Shown: positions 1-5,885, numbered from the stretch's first letter. The stretch is DNA of 10,987 nucleotides from an uncultured Bacteroides sp. (GCA_934716785.1 CAKUYM010000127.1:1-10987); one strand, 5' to 3'. Program-made: numbers and translations. The notes: a model not told the origin generated them from the sequence alone.

Positions 1-2
1 GA

Positions 3-47
3 AAGCTATGGGAAGAGACTATTAAATTTGCGGCAATTGCTGCATAA
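3..47 (+). CDS. possible 3' end of an upstream gene (partial)
   Basis: The window opens in a short frame that reads KLWEETIKFAAIAA and stops at TAA 45-47. The amphipathic helical tail looks like coding sequence, but 14 residues cannot identify a family. It would be the gene before the Cys-rich pair on the same strand. The other two frames stop at 22-24 and 52-54, so this is only the most protein-like of three. Confidence 0.3.
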   Translation, partial: KLWEETIKFAAIAA

Positions 48-90
48 GTGTTAAGGAAATGTTTAACGAACTATTGTTAACTATGAAACA

Positions 91-222
91 ATGGTTATTG
101 ATTCCTGTGAATACATTATTTGTAAAAGAGACAGTAAATACACTACATTTTCTATTACCCATAAAGGTAATTGCAAATTTTGTGAAGAAAGGAGAATTAA
201 ACTATGGAAGATTATAAAATAG
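91..222 (+). CDS. possible small Cys-containing protein
   Basis: This is a 43-codon frame starting at ATG 91. It contains scattered cysteines (C6, C11) and a C-terminal GNCKFCEERR segment with a CxxC pair, which looks more like a small phage zinc-knuckle protein than random sequence. It overlaps the next gene by 19 nt, and that gene's SD (AAAGGAG) lies inside it. There is no SD before ATG 91. A competing frame with ATGs at 59 and 83 runs to 220 and is hydrophobic without recognisable motifs. The call is tentative and rests on residue pattern alone. Confidence 0.35.
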   Translation: MVIDSCEYIICKRDSKYTTFSITHKGNCKFCEERRIKLWKIIK

Positions 223-422
223 GTGAAGAATTCCAATTCGGTAGAATCAAACTCCGGGTTGAAGAAACAAATCATAATGATGGTTGCGTGAAATGCTTTT
301 TCAATGCTTTGGATTGTAGTGAATGTATTCTATTCAATGATGTGGTAGGGAACTGTCTTCCAAACAGAGAAGATGGAAAGAATGTAATCTTTGTAAAAGT
401 AGAAGAAAATGAAAGAACGTAA
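204..422 (+). CDS. small Cys-rich protein, paralogue of the next gene's N-terminal domain
   Basis: The protein has 72 aa and unknown function. ATG 204 is preceded by an SD (AAAGGAG about 10 nt upstream), which fixes the start. An N-terminal KIGEEFQF strand pair is followed by cysteines arranged as CxxCFF...C..C.......GNC and then R.DG..V.FVKV. The four to five cysteines suggest a metal-binding or disulfide-stabilised small domain. The same pattern recurs at the start of the following gene (KIGEVFQF, CxxCFF, GNC, R.DG..V.FVEV), so the two are tandem paralogues. The 3' end overlaps the next ATG (409) by 14 nt, which suggests translational coupling. Similar short Cys-rich proteins are, to my knowledge, common in Bacteroides phages without assigned roles. 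Confidence 0.8.
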   Translation: MEDYKIGEEFQFGRIKLRVEETNHNDGCVKCFFNALDCSECILFNDVVGNCLPNREDGKNVIFVKVEENERT

Positions 423-870
423 GATTGGAGAAGTATTTCAGTTTGAAGATGTTCAATTGAAAGTTGAAAAAAGTAATACTTTCTTTAAATGTAAAGATTG
501 CTTCTTTTACAGATATCGAGAACCATGTTATTTAATTAATACTGGAAATTGTACTGAAATTGGCAGAAGTGATGGTACTTCTGTAAAATTCGTAGAAGTT
601 GGAAAAATGAAAGTAGAAATCGAAGATAAAATTCTAAGTGCAATCAGAAATTATGACAATTATAGAAGTTATTGCCAGATGATTGCAGCGGAAGCTCAAA
701 AATATATCGATTGGACATACAATGTAAACTGTGAATATTATCCATCTGATGGATTATGTCTGAATATTGAATCTGACAGAGTTTATGTTTGTCCGGTTGA
801 TTCATTCTTCTATCATGTTGAAAGATATGATTCAATTACAGAAAATGAATTTATAAAATTATGTATATGA
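409..870 (+). CDS. two-domain protein: Cys-rich N-terminus plus unknown C-terminal domain
   Basis: The protein has 153 aa. Residues 1 to about 65 repeat the Cys-rich module of the preceding gene (KIGEVFQF, CxxCFF, GNC, SDGTSVKFVEV). Residues about 66-153 form a second unit beginning at an internal methionine (MKVEIEDKIL), rich in Tyr and Cys, with no family I recognise. The internal Met raises the possibility that two formerly separate genes were fused here. The gene starts inside the previous one (14-nt overlap) and its TGA overlaps the following start as ATGA. Function is unknown. Confidence 0.8.
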   Translation: MKERKIGEVFQFEDVQLKVEKSNTFFKCKDCFFYRYREPCYLINTGNCTEIGRSDGTSVKFVEVGKMKVEIEDKILSAIRNYDNYRSYCQMIAAEAQKYIDWTYNVNCEYYPSDGLCLNIESDRVYVCPVDSFFYHVERYDSITENEFIKLCI

Positions 871-1601
871 AAAACGAATTGAAAATATTAGGAAAAAATG
901 GTAATCTATATTCTTTAGAAGAATATCTAAAATTACAGGGTAACACTTATCATTATGCTGTAGGAATCATATTTGAATCTCCTATCATTGGTAAACGAGT
1001 ATTGGCTTTTGATAGCTGGAAAGAGAAATGGGCGAATGAAGAAAAAAAATATACTAAATGTTTATCAGAATCAGAAGCTATTCAATCATTATGCGGTTCA
1101 GATAATACAGAACGTATTGTAGAAATACAGGATTACGAAGATGATATGACTGCCGCCAAAAGATGCTGGGAGTACAAAGCTGGTTGTCTTCAATGGTATT
1201 TGCCCTCGTTAATGGAACTTGGTGTTATTTACACGTTCCGAGATGAAATCAATGAAGCAATGAAACTTTTAGGCTGTGAAAGTGATTGTTTGTTACCAAC
1301 TGCTTGTAATACCGCCGTCTGGAGCAATTCAGAGAATGGTAAGTCTCATAGTTGGCTTATTCGTTTTAACACTGGCTGCTTCGATATTTGCTGCAAAAGT
1401 AGTTCATTAATTGTTCGAGCAGTTGCAACGTTACCGAAAGAATCTGGAATATCCCCGGATTTTGAAGAGCATAATCCAACTTTAGGTAAAACATATTTTG
1501 TTCCTAACATTAAAGACTTACCGGATGCTGAACTTGCAACAGAGCTTCGTAATCGAGGTTTCAAAGGTGAATTAACCAAAGAAATCAAATTGATTGTATG
1601 A
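867..1601 (+). CDS. DUF1566/Lcl-like (C-type-lectin-like) domain protein
   Basis: The start at 867 forms an ATGA overlap with the previous stop; ATG 861 is in frame and would add two residues. The product has 244 aa. Residues about 100-190 carry marks of the DUF1566/Lcl C-terminal family: WYLPSLMEL (110-118), an AVWSNSE strand (150-156), SWLIRFNTG (162-170) and a closing VRAVATL (183-189), equivalent to the family's YWSS...VRAVR signature. This fold is used for display or ligand binding in phage and bacterial proteins and is a frequent target of diversity-generating retroelements. A C-terminal extension holds an ELRNRGFKGELTK helix (226-238), a motif I associate with other Bacteroides phage proteins. 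No reverse transcriptase or template repeat is visible here. The role is inferred from domain shape only. Confidence 0.7.
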   Translation: MKNELKILGKNGNLYSLEEYLKLQGNTYHYAVGIIFESPIIGKRVLAFDSWKEKWANEEKKYTKCLSESEAIQSLCGSDNTERIVEIQDYEDDMTAAKRCWEYKAGCLQWYLPSLMELGVIYTFRDEINEAMKLLGCESDCLLPTACNTAVWSNSENGKSHSWLIRFNTGCFDICCKSSSLIVRAVATLPKESGISPDFEEHNPTLGKTYFVPNIKDLPDAELATELRNRGFKGELTKEIKLIV

Positions 1602-1804
1602 AAACAAAAATAACTAAAGATGGATTTGTTTGGCTTCTTCTAAAATACAGTGATGCTAAACAAATATTCTTATATACTGATATAAACGTGTATTGTCTAT
1701 TTGAAGATGATTCCGAAAGTCTTATCGAAAGCACATCTGATTTTAATAAATGCAATACTTATGGTATTGAAGTTGGATTTCTTAAAGATTTGAATGAACA
1801 ATGA
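1598..1804 (+). CDS. small hypothetical protein
   Basis: The product has 68 aa and I do not recognise it. It begins at an ATGA overlap with the stop of the DUF1566-like gene and ends at an ATGA overlap with the next gene, which strongly supports it as a translated member of the operon. The sequence alternates short hydrophobic strands (FVWLLLKY, IFLYTDINVYCLF) with acidic segments (FEDDSESL). It has no signal peptide or membrane segment. Confidence 0.75.
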   Translation: MKTKITKDGFVWLLLKYSDAKQIFLYTDINVYCLFEDDSESLIESTSDFNKCNTYGIEVGFLKDLNEQ

Positions 1805-2010
1805 AGAACATTAGAAAAATAGCATTATTAGCCGGAATATTCGGAAAGACTTCACCAGAGCATTTTATATGTTCCGGTGATTACCTTTGGTATAATTCCG
1901 GTTACAGAGTAAAACTTGCAAACCGGGTATTACGAGAATTTACAGTGAATGGTAAAAAAGTAATGGCATACTCGAAAAAGGATGCTATCAAACGATTAAA
2001 ACATAGATAA
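1801..2010 (+). CDS. small basic hypothetical protein
   Basis: The product has 69 aa. It is coupled to the preceding gene by ATGA and is followed 2 nt later by the MazG-like gene. It is basic, especially at the C-terminus (KKDAIKRLKHR). The N-terminal stretch MKNIRKIALLAGIFG looks like a short hydrophobic segment but is too short and charged afterwards to call a signal peptide. I see no known motif. Confidence 0.75.
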   Translation: MKNIRKIALLAGIFGKTSPEHFICSGDYLWYNSGYRVKLANRVLREFTVNGKKVMAYSKKDAIKRLKHR

Positions 2011-2012
2011 TT

Positions 2013-2621
2013 ATGGACTTAAATGCTTTAAGAGACAAAGCGTATAAAAACGCTTGTGAACACGGATTTCATGAAAAGGAATACAGTGACGACCATTATC
2101 TGATGCTCGTTATATGTGAATTGGCAGAAGCGGTTGAAGCTGATAGAGGTAATAATTGGAACAGACGTGCGAAAGTTGACTGGTTTAAAAAGAAAATGGA
2201 AACCAGTCTTATATGCCAAGGATTAGACCCAACCATTTCCAAGGAGCGTGGCTATGAAGTCGCATATAACGAAACCATTAAAGGTTCAATCGAAGAAGAA
2301 TTAGCTGATGCTGTTATCCGCTTGCTTGATTTTGCAGGACTTCGAGGAATAAACCTTGAACTTGCCAACGGAGATATTGATGACTGTATTGAAGATATGG
2401 CAGAAGCCTGTAAAGACGAAACTTTCACCGAATCAATCTATTCCATCTCTACACTTCCTGTTAGGTATGACGGAATATTTGATTTACCTACAGCCGTGAA
2501 TGATATGATACTATCAATCTTCGGGCTTGCCAAGCACTTAAATATAGACCTGCTTTGGCACATCGAGATGAAAATGAAGTATAACGAACTCCGCGAGTAT
2601 AAACATGGGAAAAGATATTGA
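2013..2621 (+). CDS. MazG-like nucleotide pyrophosphohydrolase
   Basis: The 202-aa protein contains the paired metal-binding motifs of the all-alpha NTP pyrophosphatase (MazG/dUTPase-like) family. ELAEAVEAD (E36 and E39, ExxE) is followed by EEELADAVIRLLDFAG (E96 and D99, ExxD), and the C-terminal helix HIEMKMKYNELREYKHGKRY is typical of phage members. Enzymes of this family hydrolyse (d)NTPs to monophosphates and pyrophosphate, and phage copies are thought to tune nucleotide or alarmone pools during infection. The segment between the motifs (about residues 45-90) is longer than in minimal MazG domains. The gene lies inside the left operon, 2 nt after its neighbour, with its TGA next to the downstream start. 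The substrate cannot be read from the sequence. Confidence 0.85.
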   Translation: MDLNALRDKAYKNACEHGFHEKEYSDDHYLMLVICELAEAVEADRGNNWNRRAKVDWFKKKMETSLICQGLDPTISKERGYEVAYNETIKGSIEEELADAVIRLLDFAGLRGINLELANGDIDDCIEDMAEACKDETFTESIYSISTLPVRYDGIFDLPTAVNDMILSIFGLAKHLNIDLLWHIEMKMKYNELREYKHGKRY

Positions 2622-2623
2622 TT

Positions 2624-3046
2624 ATGGAACAGACGGTTGAAGAAGCAGCAAATAAAATGTGTGAAGCGTGGGGAATGGAAGATAACCATGGCTACAGTGT
2701 TAAAGATACATTCAAAGTAGGATTTGTACAAGGTGCCAAATGGCAGAAAACACAATCTCCTTGGATAAGCGTTGAAGAACGATTACCCGATGAAGGTCAG
2801 CGTGTTTTAGTTGGGTTCTTTTATCGCTACAAATATTTTGATAGAGAAGCTGAATCACGTAAGTATGTAGATACATTAACTTATGAAAATGGTATGTGGA
2901 CTACTGATAGTGATATATCATATTTAGGCGAAAATGTCAAGAAAGGTGATATTAAGGTTGTATGTTGGATGCCATTACCTTCTTTTGATGAAATATTGAA
3001 AGCTAACAGAGATGTACTGGACCGGATTAAAGAGAAAGGAGATTGA
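2624..3046 (+). CDS. DUF551 domain protein
   Basis: ATG 2624 is preferred over an in-frame TTG at 2618. The product has 140 aa. Residues 1 to about 40 form a helical segment (EEAANKMCEAWG...GFVQGAKWQ) often seen at the front of Bacteroides phage proteins. The rest matches the DUF551 pattern: PWISVEERLPDEGQRVLV (about 46-63), an aromatic middle with a GMW strand, and the closing CWMPLPS. DUF551 proteins are small phage-associated proteins of unknown biochemical role. The stop TGA overlaps the TTG that precedes the next gene's GTG start. Confidence 0.85.
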   Translation: MEQTVEEAANKMCEAWGMEDNHGYSVKDTFKVGFVQGAKWQKTQSPWISVEERLPDEGQRVLVGFFYRYKYFDREAESRKYVDTLTYENGMWTTDSDISYLGENVKKGDIKVVCWMPLPSFDEILKANRDVLDRIKEKGD

Positions 3047-3048
3047 TT

Positions 3049-3579
3049 GTGGATACCAACAAATCATTATACGAAATCGAAGTAGCACTCTCTAAGACGG
3101 ATAAATTCAATTTTATCCGCAATATCATAGCCTTTAATGTCAATGGCATAAGCGAAAGTCTAAGCATATGGCATGAATGTGATATGCTCGTTCTCTCGAA
3201 GTCCGGCTATCTTACTGAGATTGAGATAAAGCGTAGCTGGTCGGACTTCTTGGCTGACTTCAAGAAGAAGCACGATCATGAAGGAAATGGTATAATAAAG
3301 TACTTCTATTACTGTATTCCAGAGAACCTACTTCAACAGGCGTATGATAAGCTGGAAGAAGTGGAAGCCAAACACACGGGAATCATCACATACGATGAGG
3401 ATTTGCATATAGCTTTTCATGGATATAGGTATGTCAATTATGACGGGAAGTATTCGTTCAATTTTCCATCACGAGATACCTACAGGAAGCTGTTCCTTGA
3501 AGAACAACTACAGATTGCTCGATTCGGTGCGATGCGTGCTATTGGATTAAAAGAGAAATTGATTGATATGACTAAATGA
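3049..3579 (+). CDS. PD-(D/E)xK-like protein, possible nuclease-fold
   Basis: The start was chosen from the SD. AAAGGAG ends about 7 nt before GTG 3049, while the in-frame TTG at 3043 is only 1-2 nt from it. The product has 176 aa. An early core reads WHECDMLVLSKSGYLTEIEIKRSWSDF with D45 on one strand and E59-x-K61 on the next. This is the D...(E)xK arrangement of PD-(D/E)xK restriction-endonuclease-like folds, followed by SDF..DF.KKHDHEG. Related phage and bacterial proteins of this kind (the MmcB-like group) are connected with DNA repair. The nuclease assignment is inference from spacing only. The gene closes the overlapping part of the left operon. Confidence 0.6.
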   Translation: MDTNKSLYEIEVALSKTDKFNFIRNIIAFNVNGISESLSIWHECDMLVLSKSGYLTEIEIKRSWSDFLADFKKKHDHEGNGIIKYFYYCIPENLLQQAYDKLEEVEAKHTGIITYDEDLHIAFHGYRYVNYDGKYSFNFPSRDTYRKLFLEEQLQIARFGAMRAIGLKEKLIDMTK

Positions 3580-3593
3580 AAGGATGAATAACA

Positions 3594-3779
3594 ATGGACA
3601 ACAATATTGATCCCAATTTATATGCTGACTCAATGAAAGCGGCACTGGGCGTTGATTTCCTAACGAGTGGCGAAGAGTTAAAACTGTACGCAACTTCTAT
3701 CTATAACGCTTACATTTGGGGCAGGAAAATTGATAAGAGAAACAAAGCAATTCTTAAAAGAAACAGGCTTCTAAAATAG
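3594..3779 (+). CDS. small helical hypothetical protein
   Basis: The product has 61 aa and I do not recognise it. An AAAGGA-type SD lies about 13 nt before ATG 3594. The C-terminus is strongly basic (GRKIDKRNKAILKRNRLLK), suggesting a nucleic-acid-facing helix. It is the last gene of the left operon and is followed within 3 nt by an inverted repeat. Confidence 0.65.
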   Translation: MDNNIDPNLYADSMKAALGVDFLTSGEELKLYATSIYNAYIWGRKIDKRNKAILKRNRLLK

Positions 3780-3781
3780 AA

Positions 3782-3820
3782 AGGGAGAACCTGCGAGCAC
3801 GACCAAGCTAAATTCTCCCT
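3782..3820 (+). terminator. long-loop inverted repeat after the left operon
   Basis: AGGGAGAA (3782-3789) is perfectly complementary to TTCTCCCT (3813-3820) across a 23-nt loop. It lies directly after the stop codon of the 61-aa gene. No T-run follows, so an intrinsic terminator is possible but not shown; an mRNA 3' processing or protein-binding hairpin fits equally well. Confidence 0.4.
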
Positions 3821-3875
3821 AAATCTTACACGATTATGATGCAAATATACTATTTACTTTTAATATAATTGTGTT

Positions 3876-4313
3876 ATGATGAATGATTTTTCAATTATCG
3901 AACAAATAAAAGCTGTAAGAAAAAGGAAGGAAGAACTTTCAAGGATAGAACAAAATATGTCAATTCCCACTTTGACGGACAAATCACTTATACCGGTCAT
4001 TTATGAGATGTTCAAGGAGATTCTCGCTGAACAGGATTTTGCTCCTATGCCGGAAAGCCCTCACCAGAGAAAGAAGTTTGTATTCGTGATTCTCTTTTTG
4101 TATTCTCCCAAGACATTAGCCGGATGTCATTCTCCAAAAGGACTGAGAGATGCGATAGCAAAGGCAATAGGGCTGCGTGACGTAACATTCATTTCCAACA
4201 ATATAGAAACTGTTGCTTTTCTGGCTCAAAATGATAAATATTTCAAGAAAGATATAGAGTATCTTTACACCGAGATTATTAATCGGTTAAAATTCAAAGG
4301 GCTAATCAATTAG
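3876..4313 (+). CDS. conserved-looking phage protein, possible regulator
   Basis: The product has 145 aa (ATG ATG start; either Met could be used). It is helical, with an N-terminal coiled segment (IIEQIKAVRKRKEELSRIEQ), a middle QRKKFVFVILFLYSPKTLAGCHSPKGLRDAIAKAIGL and a C-terminal DIEYLYTEIINRLKFKGL. The SPKTLAG...GLRDAIAKAIG...TFISNN portion has the spacing of a helix-turn-helix, and I recall similar unnamed proteins in Bacteroides prophages. It stands alone after a 96-nt leader that contains a TATAAT-like element, outside the left operon and next to the repressor locus. That placement fits a phage transcription regulator, but this is inference. Confidence 0.6.
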   Translation: MMNDFSIIEQIKAVRKRKEELSRIEQNMSIPTLTDKSLIPVIYEMFKEILAEQDFAPMPESPHQRKKFVFVILFLYSPKTLAGCHSPKGLRDAIAKAIGLRDVTFISNNIETVAFLAQNDKYFKKDIEYLYTEIINRLKFKGLIN

Positions 4314-4342
4314 ATGTGCTGCCATAGGCCATAGCACGAAGA

Positions 4343-4367
4343 AAGCCGGAGTTTAGTGCTCCGGCTT
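4343..4367. terminator. bidirectional terminator between convergent genes
   Basis: AAGCCGGAG (4343-4351) and CTCCGGCTT (4359-4367) form a perfect 9-bp stem with a 7-nt loop. T-rich sequence follows on the plus strand (ATCTGTTTT). On the minus strand the stem is followed by TCTTCG. It separates the plus-strand gene ending at 4313 from the convergent repressor operon. The stop codon of the 57-aa minus-strand gene falls inside the loop. Confidence 0.8.
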
Positions 4368-4526
4368 ATCTGTTTTATATGGTCTAAATTCGCCGTATGG
4401 AGCAAAATAGGTGCGCCCATCATCCATACGAATTTGTATCGTATATGATCCTCCTGTGGGTTTGTATTCTTTTATACATACGCCGACATTTCCCGTAGGT
4501 ATATGTATCAATTTCATTCCAATCAT
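4353..4526 (-). CDS. small protein translationally coupled to the XRE repressor
   Basis: The product has 57 aa. It starts at 4526 in an ATGA overlap with the repressor's TGA (4525-4523), and its TAA is 4355-4353. It reads as a compact beta protein: KLIHIPTGNVGVCIKEY, GGSYTIQIRMDDGRTYFAPYGEFRPY. The DDGRTYFAP turn resembles small phage or plasmid proteins that share operons with regulators, but I cannot name the family. The coupling implies a fixed ratio to the repressor. The last codons form part of the terminator stem. A longer frame on this strand (4656-4420) overlaps both genes and is a shadow. Confidence 0.7.
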   Translation of the reverse strand: MIGMKLIHIPTGNVGVCIKEYKPTGGSYTIQIRMDDGRTYFAPYGEFRPYKTDKPEH

Positions 4527-4822
4527 TTGTAATATTCTTTTCCTCGTATGTTTTTATGGTCGGGCATACGTGGTTCTCCATCAAAATGTATTTTACCTCC
4601 ACAATGGGGACAGGTGATAGTGTTCGCATCTTCCTTAACTTCTTCTGGTGATGCAAATAGTTGCCACATCGGAATATTCAGCGCATTGGAAATCTTTTCA
4701 AGTGTTGGATATGATGGCGATACTATCATTCGTGAAAGGCTTTCACGAGCGATACCTAATTTATCTGCAAGGCTTGTTATAGTGAAGCCCTGTTCTTTAA
4801 TTACTTCTTTGATTCTATTCAT
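4523..4822 (-). CDS. XRE-family (Cro/CI-like) repressor
   Basis: The product has 99 aa. Residues 1-55 form a five-helix HTH domain: ITSLADKLGIARESLSRMI is the helix-turn-helix (about 15-33), followed by PSYPTLEKISNALNIPMWQLF, the standard end of XRE domains. Residues 66-85 carry a single CPHCGG knuckle (C71, C74), enough for half a zinc site or a dimer contact, and then a basic tail. Such proteins bind operator DNA to silence lytic promoters and often their own. It diverges from the plus-strand small-gene operon, with three GTGATA repeats between them, so autoregulation and a switch function are likely. A TATCTTTG promoter box (4849-4842) lies 20 nt upstream of the start. Confidence 0.9.
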   Translation of the reverse strand: MNRIKEVIKEQGFTITSLADKLGIARESLSRMIVSPSYPTLEKISNALNIPMWQLFASPEEVKEDANTITCPHCGGKIHFDGEPRMPDHKNIRGKEYYK

Positions 4823-4841
4823 AACCGTTTTTTTCTTTTTG

Positions 4842-4849
4842 CAAAGATA
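4842..4849 (-). promoter_or_regulatory. -7 box of the repressor promoter
   Basis: On the minus strand this reads TATCTTTG, a match to the Bacteroidota -7 consensus TAnnTTTG, 20 nt from the repressor ATG. A clear -33 TTTG is not seen. The expected -33 zone coincides with operator-like site 1 (4865-4881), so repressor binding there would block this promoter. Confidence 0.6.
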
Positions 4850-4864
4850 CGTTTATTATATATG

Positions 4865-4881
4865 TGTGATATATATATACC
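4865..4881. promoter_or_regulatory. operator-like site 1
   Basis: This site, TGTGATATATATATACC, is almost the same as site 3 (4930-4944, one TA step shorter) and shares GTGATA with site 2. It covers the upstream part of the minus-strand repressor promoter. Confidence 0.5.
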
Positions 4882-4898
4882 ACTAAACAATGTTAATA

Positions 4899-4915
4899 GT
4901 GATAATAAGTATCAC
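4899..4915. promoter_or_regulatory. operator-like site 2 (palindrome)
   Basis: GTGATA (4899-4904), five bases, then TATCAC (4910-4915) make a perfect 6-bp dyad, the geometry expected for a dimeric XRE repressor. It lies midway between the two promoters. Confidence 0.55.
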
Positions 4916-4929
4916 CTATTATTTTCATA

Positions 4930-4944
4930 TGTGATATATATACC
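4930..4944. promoter_or_regulatory. operator-like site 3
   Basis: TGTGATATATATACC ends 1 nt before the plus-strand -7 box (4946-4953), inside its spacer. Occupancy here would shut the rightward promoter. It is a near-duplicate of site 1. Confidence 0.5.
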
Positions 4945-4945
4945 C

Positions 4946-4953
4946 TACATTTG
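4946..4953 (+). promoter_or_regulatory. -7 box of the rightward small-gene promoter
   Basis: TACATTTG matches TAnnTTTG. Transcription would begin near 4960, giving a leader of about 37 nt to ATG 4997. The -33 region is only T-rich (TTTT at 4922-4925). Confidence 0.6.
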
Positions 4954-4996
4954 CATCATCAAAAAAGAAGTAATAACTATTAAAAGATATACGATT

Positions 4997-5188
4997 ATGA
5001 AAGCAGCAGAATTCAACAAAGGTCAATCAGTAGTTGTAACCACTCAAAAAGGTAAAATAGAAGGTGTCATTTCAAGCGTTGATATGAATGTTTGCACTTT
5101 TGAAACTGAATATTCAGTGGATTATTTAAAAGAGGGTAAAACATGGACTATGATTGGTGTACCTACAAGAGCAATTGAATTAGCATAA
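4997..5188 (+). CDS. small hypothetical protein, first gene of the rightward operon
   Basis: The product has 63 aa. A longer frame from ATG 4862 is possible, but it would start upstream of the promoter and operators and read AT-repeat sequence. ATG 4997 follows an ACGATT leader of the type used by the next genes. The protein is an all-beta-looking unit (FNKGQSVVVTTQKGKIEGVISSVD, CTFETEY, WTMIGVPTRAIELA), similar in rhythm to small SH3-like or KOW-like folds. The family is unknown. Being first behind the repressor-controlled promoter suggests early expression. Confidence 0.75.
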   Translation: MKAAEFNKGQSVVVTTQKGKIEGVISSVDMNVCTFETEYSVDYLKEGKTWTMIGVPTRAIELA

Positions 5189-5197
5189 GTTTAACCG

Positions 5198-5215
5198 GCA
5201 GGGCGAAAGCCCTGC
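5198..5215 (+). other. intercistronic hairpin with GAAA tetraloop
   Basis: GCAGGGC-GAAA-GCCCTGC forms a 7-bp GC-rich stem closed by a stable tetraloop, just after the stop codon at 5188. It is preceded by GTTTAACCG and followed by CACAATA and a GATTATG start. The same layout recurs at 5442-5459. No T-run follows, so mRNA processing, stability or spacing is more likely than termination. Confidence 0.75.
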
Positions 5216-5230
5216 ACAATATAGAAGATT

Positions 5231-5431
5231 ATGAATACAAAAGAGATAGAAGTTGGTTTGAGATACAGAGTGTCAGGTGATTTAGCTAACGGTCACTATG
5301 TAGATGGTACGCCACGCATATCACACGATGATGTAGTAAGAGTGATAAAGAAAATCACAGATACCCACGTGATTTTAGAGTGTGGACGTATGTTCATCAT
5401 TAACGACAATCTTAAAATAGAAAAGTTCTAA
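5231..5431 (+). CDS. small hypothetical protein
   Basis: The product has 66 aa and no recognised family. The sequence is beta-rich (GLRYRVSGDL, VVRVIKKITDTHVILECGRMFIIND) with an even mix of charges, consistent with a small compact domain. It sits between the two standardised hairpin linkers, and its ATG follows AGATT rather than an SD. Confidence 0.75.
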   Translation: MNTKEIEVGLRYRVSGDLANGHYVDGTPRISHDDVVRVIKKITDTHVILECGRMFIINDNLKIEKF

Positions 5432-5441
5432 GTTTTAATCC

Positions 5442-5459
5442 GGTAGCCTTCGGGCTACC
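5442..5459 (+). other. intercistronic hairpin with TTCG tetraloop
   Basis: GGTAGCC-TTCG-GGCTACC forms a 7-bp stem with a UUCG tetraloop. It follows TAAGTTTTAATCC and is followed by ACAATACACACGATTATG. Stem bases differ from the 5198-5215 hairpin, but the flanks and architecture are the same. Confidence 0.75.
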
Positions 5460-5474
5460 ACAATACACACGATT

Positions 5475-5657
5475 ATGACAACATCAGTAATTAAACAAAG
5501 AGCAATAGAAAAGTTCATCATGTCTGAATTTGTACAAGGCAACTTAAATACAAAAGAGCAAGTAAGCTATATGCTCATTCTGATCCAAAAGAAATTGAAC
5601 GTGTCAGTAGAACAGGCAGGTAACTTTATGAGAAACGCAATTGGTATTAACGCTTAA
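5475..5657 (+). CDS. small helical hypothetical protein
   Basis: The product has 60 aa and is predominantly helical (IKQRAIEKFIMSEF, TKEQVSYMLILIQKKLN, VEQAGNFMRNAIG). It has no cysteine, signal peptide or known motif. Its ATG lies in a CACACGATTATG leader directly after the TTCG hairpin. The next gene begins 12 nt downstream. Confidence 0.75.
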   Translation: MTTSVIKQRAIEKFIMSEFVQGNLNTKEQVSYMLILIQKKLNVSVEQAGNFMRNAIGINA

Positions 5658-5669
5658 AGAAATGCAATT

Positions 5670-5879
5670 ATGACAAAGCGAGAACTTGAAAACAACATGA
5701 CTAAGGTAGCGGGCGTACCGATTGAAATAACAGTCAGAGGTAAAAGAGCGTTTACCTTCTCTTTTGAGGGCAAGAACGAAACGGCAGCGAAGAAGATACG
5801 GCAATACTTCGCACCTGTACGCCTTGAATATGATTACGATGAAGAATGCGATCTGACCTGTTTATATATGAATCTTTAA
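5670..5879 (+). CDS. small hypothetical protein
   Basis: The product has 69 aa. It has an N-terminal helix (TKRELENNMTKVAG), a beta pair (IEITVRGKRAFTFSFEG), then a helix with KKIRQYFAP and an acidic tail (DYDEECDL). The ITVRG.RAFTFSFEG.N pattern looks conserved-domain-like, but I cannot assign it. The leader is GCAATTATG with no SD. The stop is 6 nt before the next ATG. Confidence 0.75.
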   Translation: MTKRELENNMTKVAGVPIEITVRGKRAFTFSFEGKNETAAKKIRQYFAPVRLEYDYDEECDLTCLYMNL

Positions 5880-5885
5880 TGATAT

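Noticed and set aside
3842..3849. Minus-strand TATATTTG promoter-like box
   Set aside because: It matches TAnnTTTG but faces a long plus-strand operon with no minus-strand gene to serve; chance is likely in AT-rich sequence.
4420..4656. 78-codon minus-strand frame within the repressor locus
   Set aside because: It overlaps both the XRE gene and the coupled 57-aa gene in a different frame and shows no protein-like pattern.
4862..4996. Extended start at ATG 4862 for the first rightward gene
   Set aside because: It would start upstream of the promoter box at 4946-4953 and translate the operator repeats. ATG 4997 has the local GATTATG leader.
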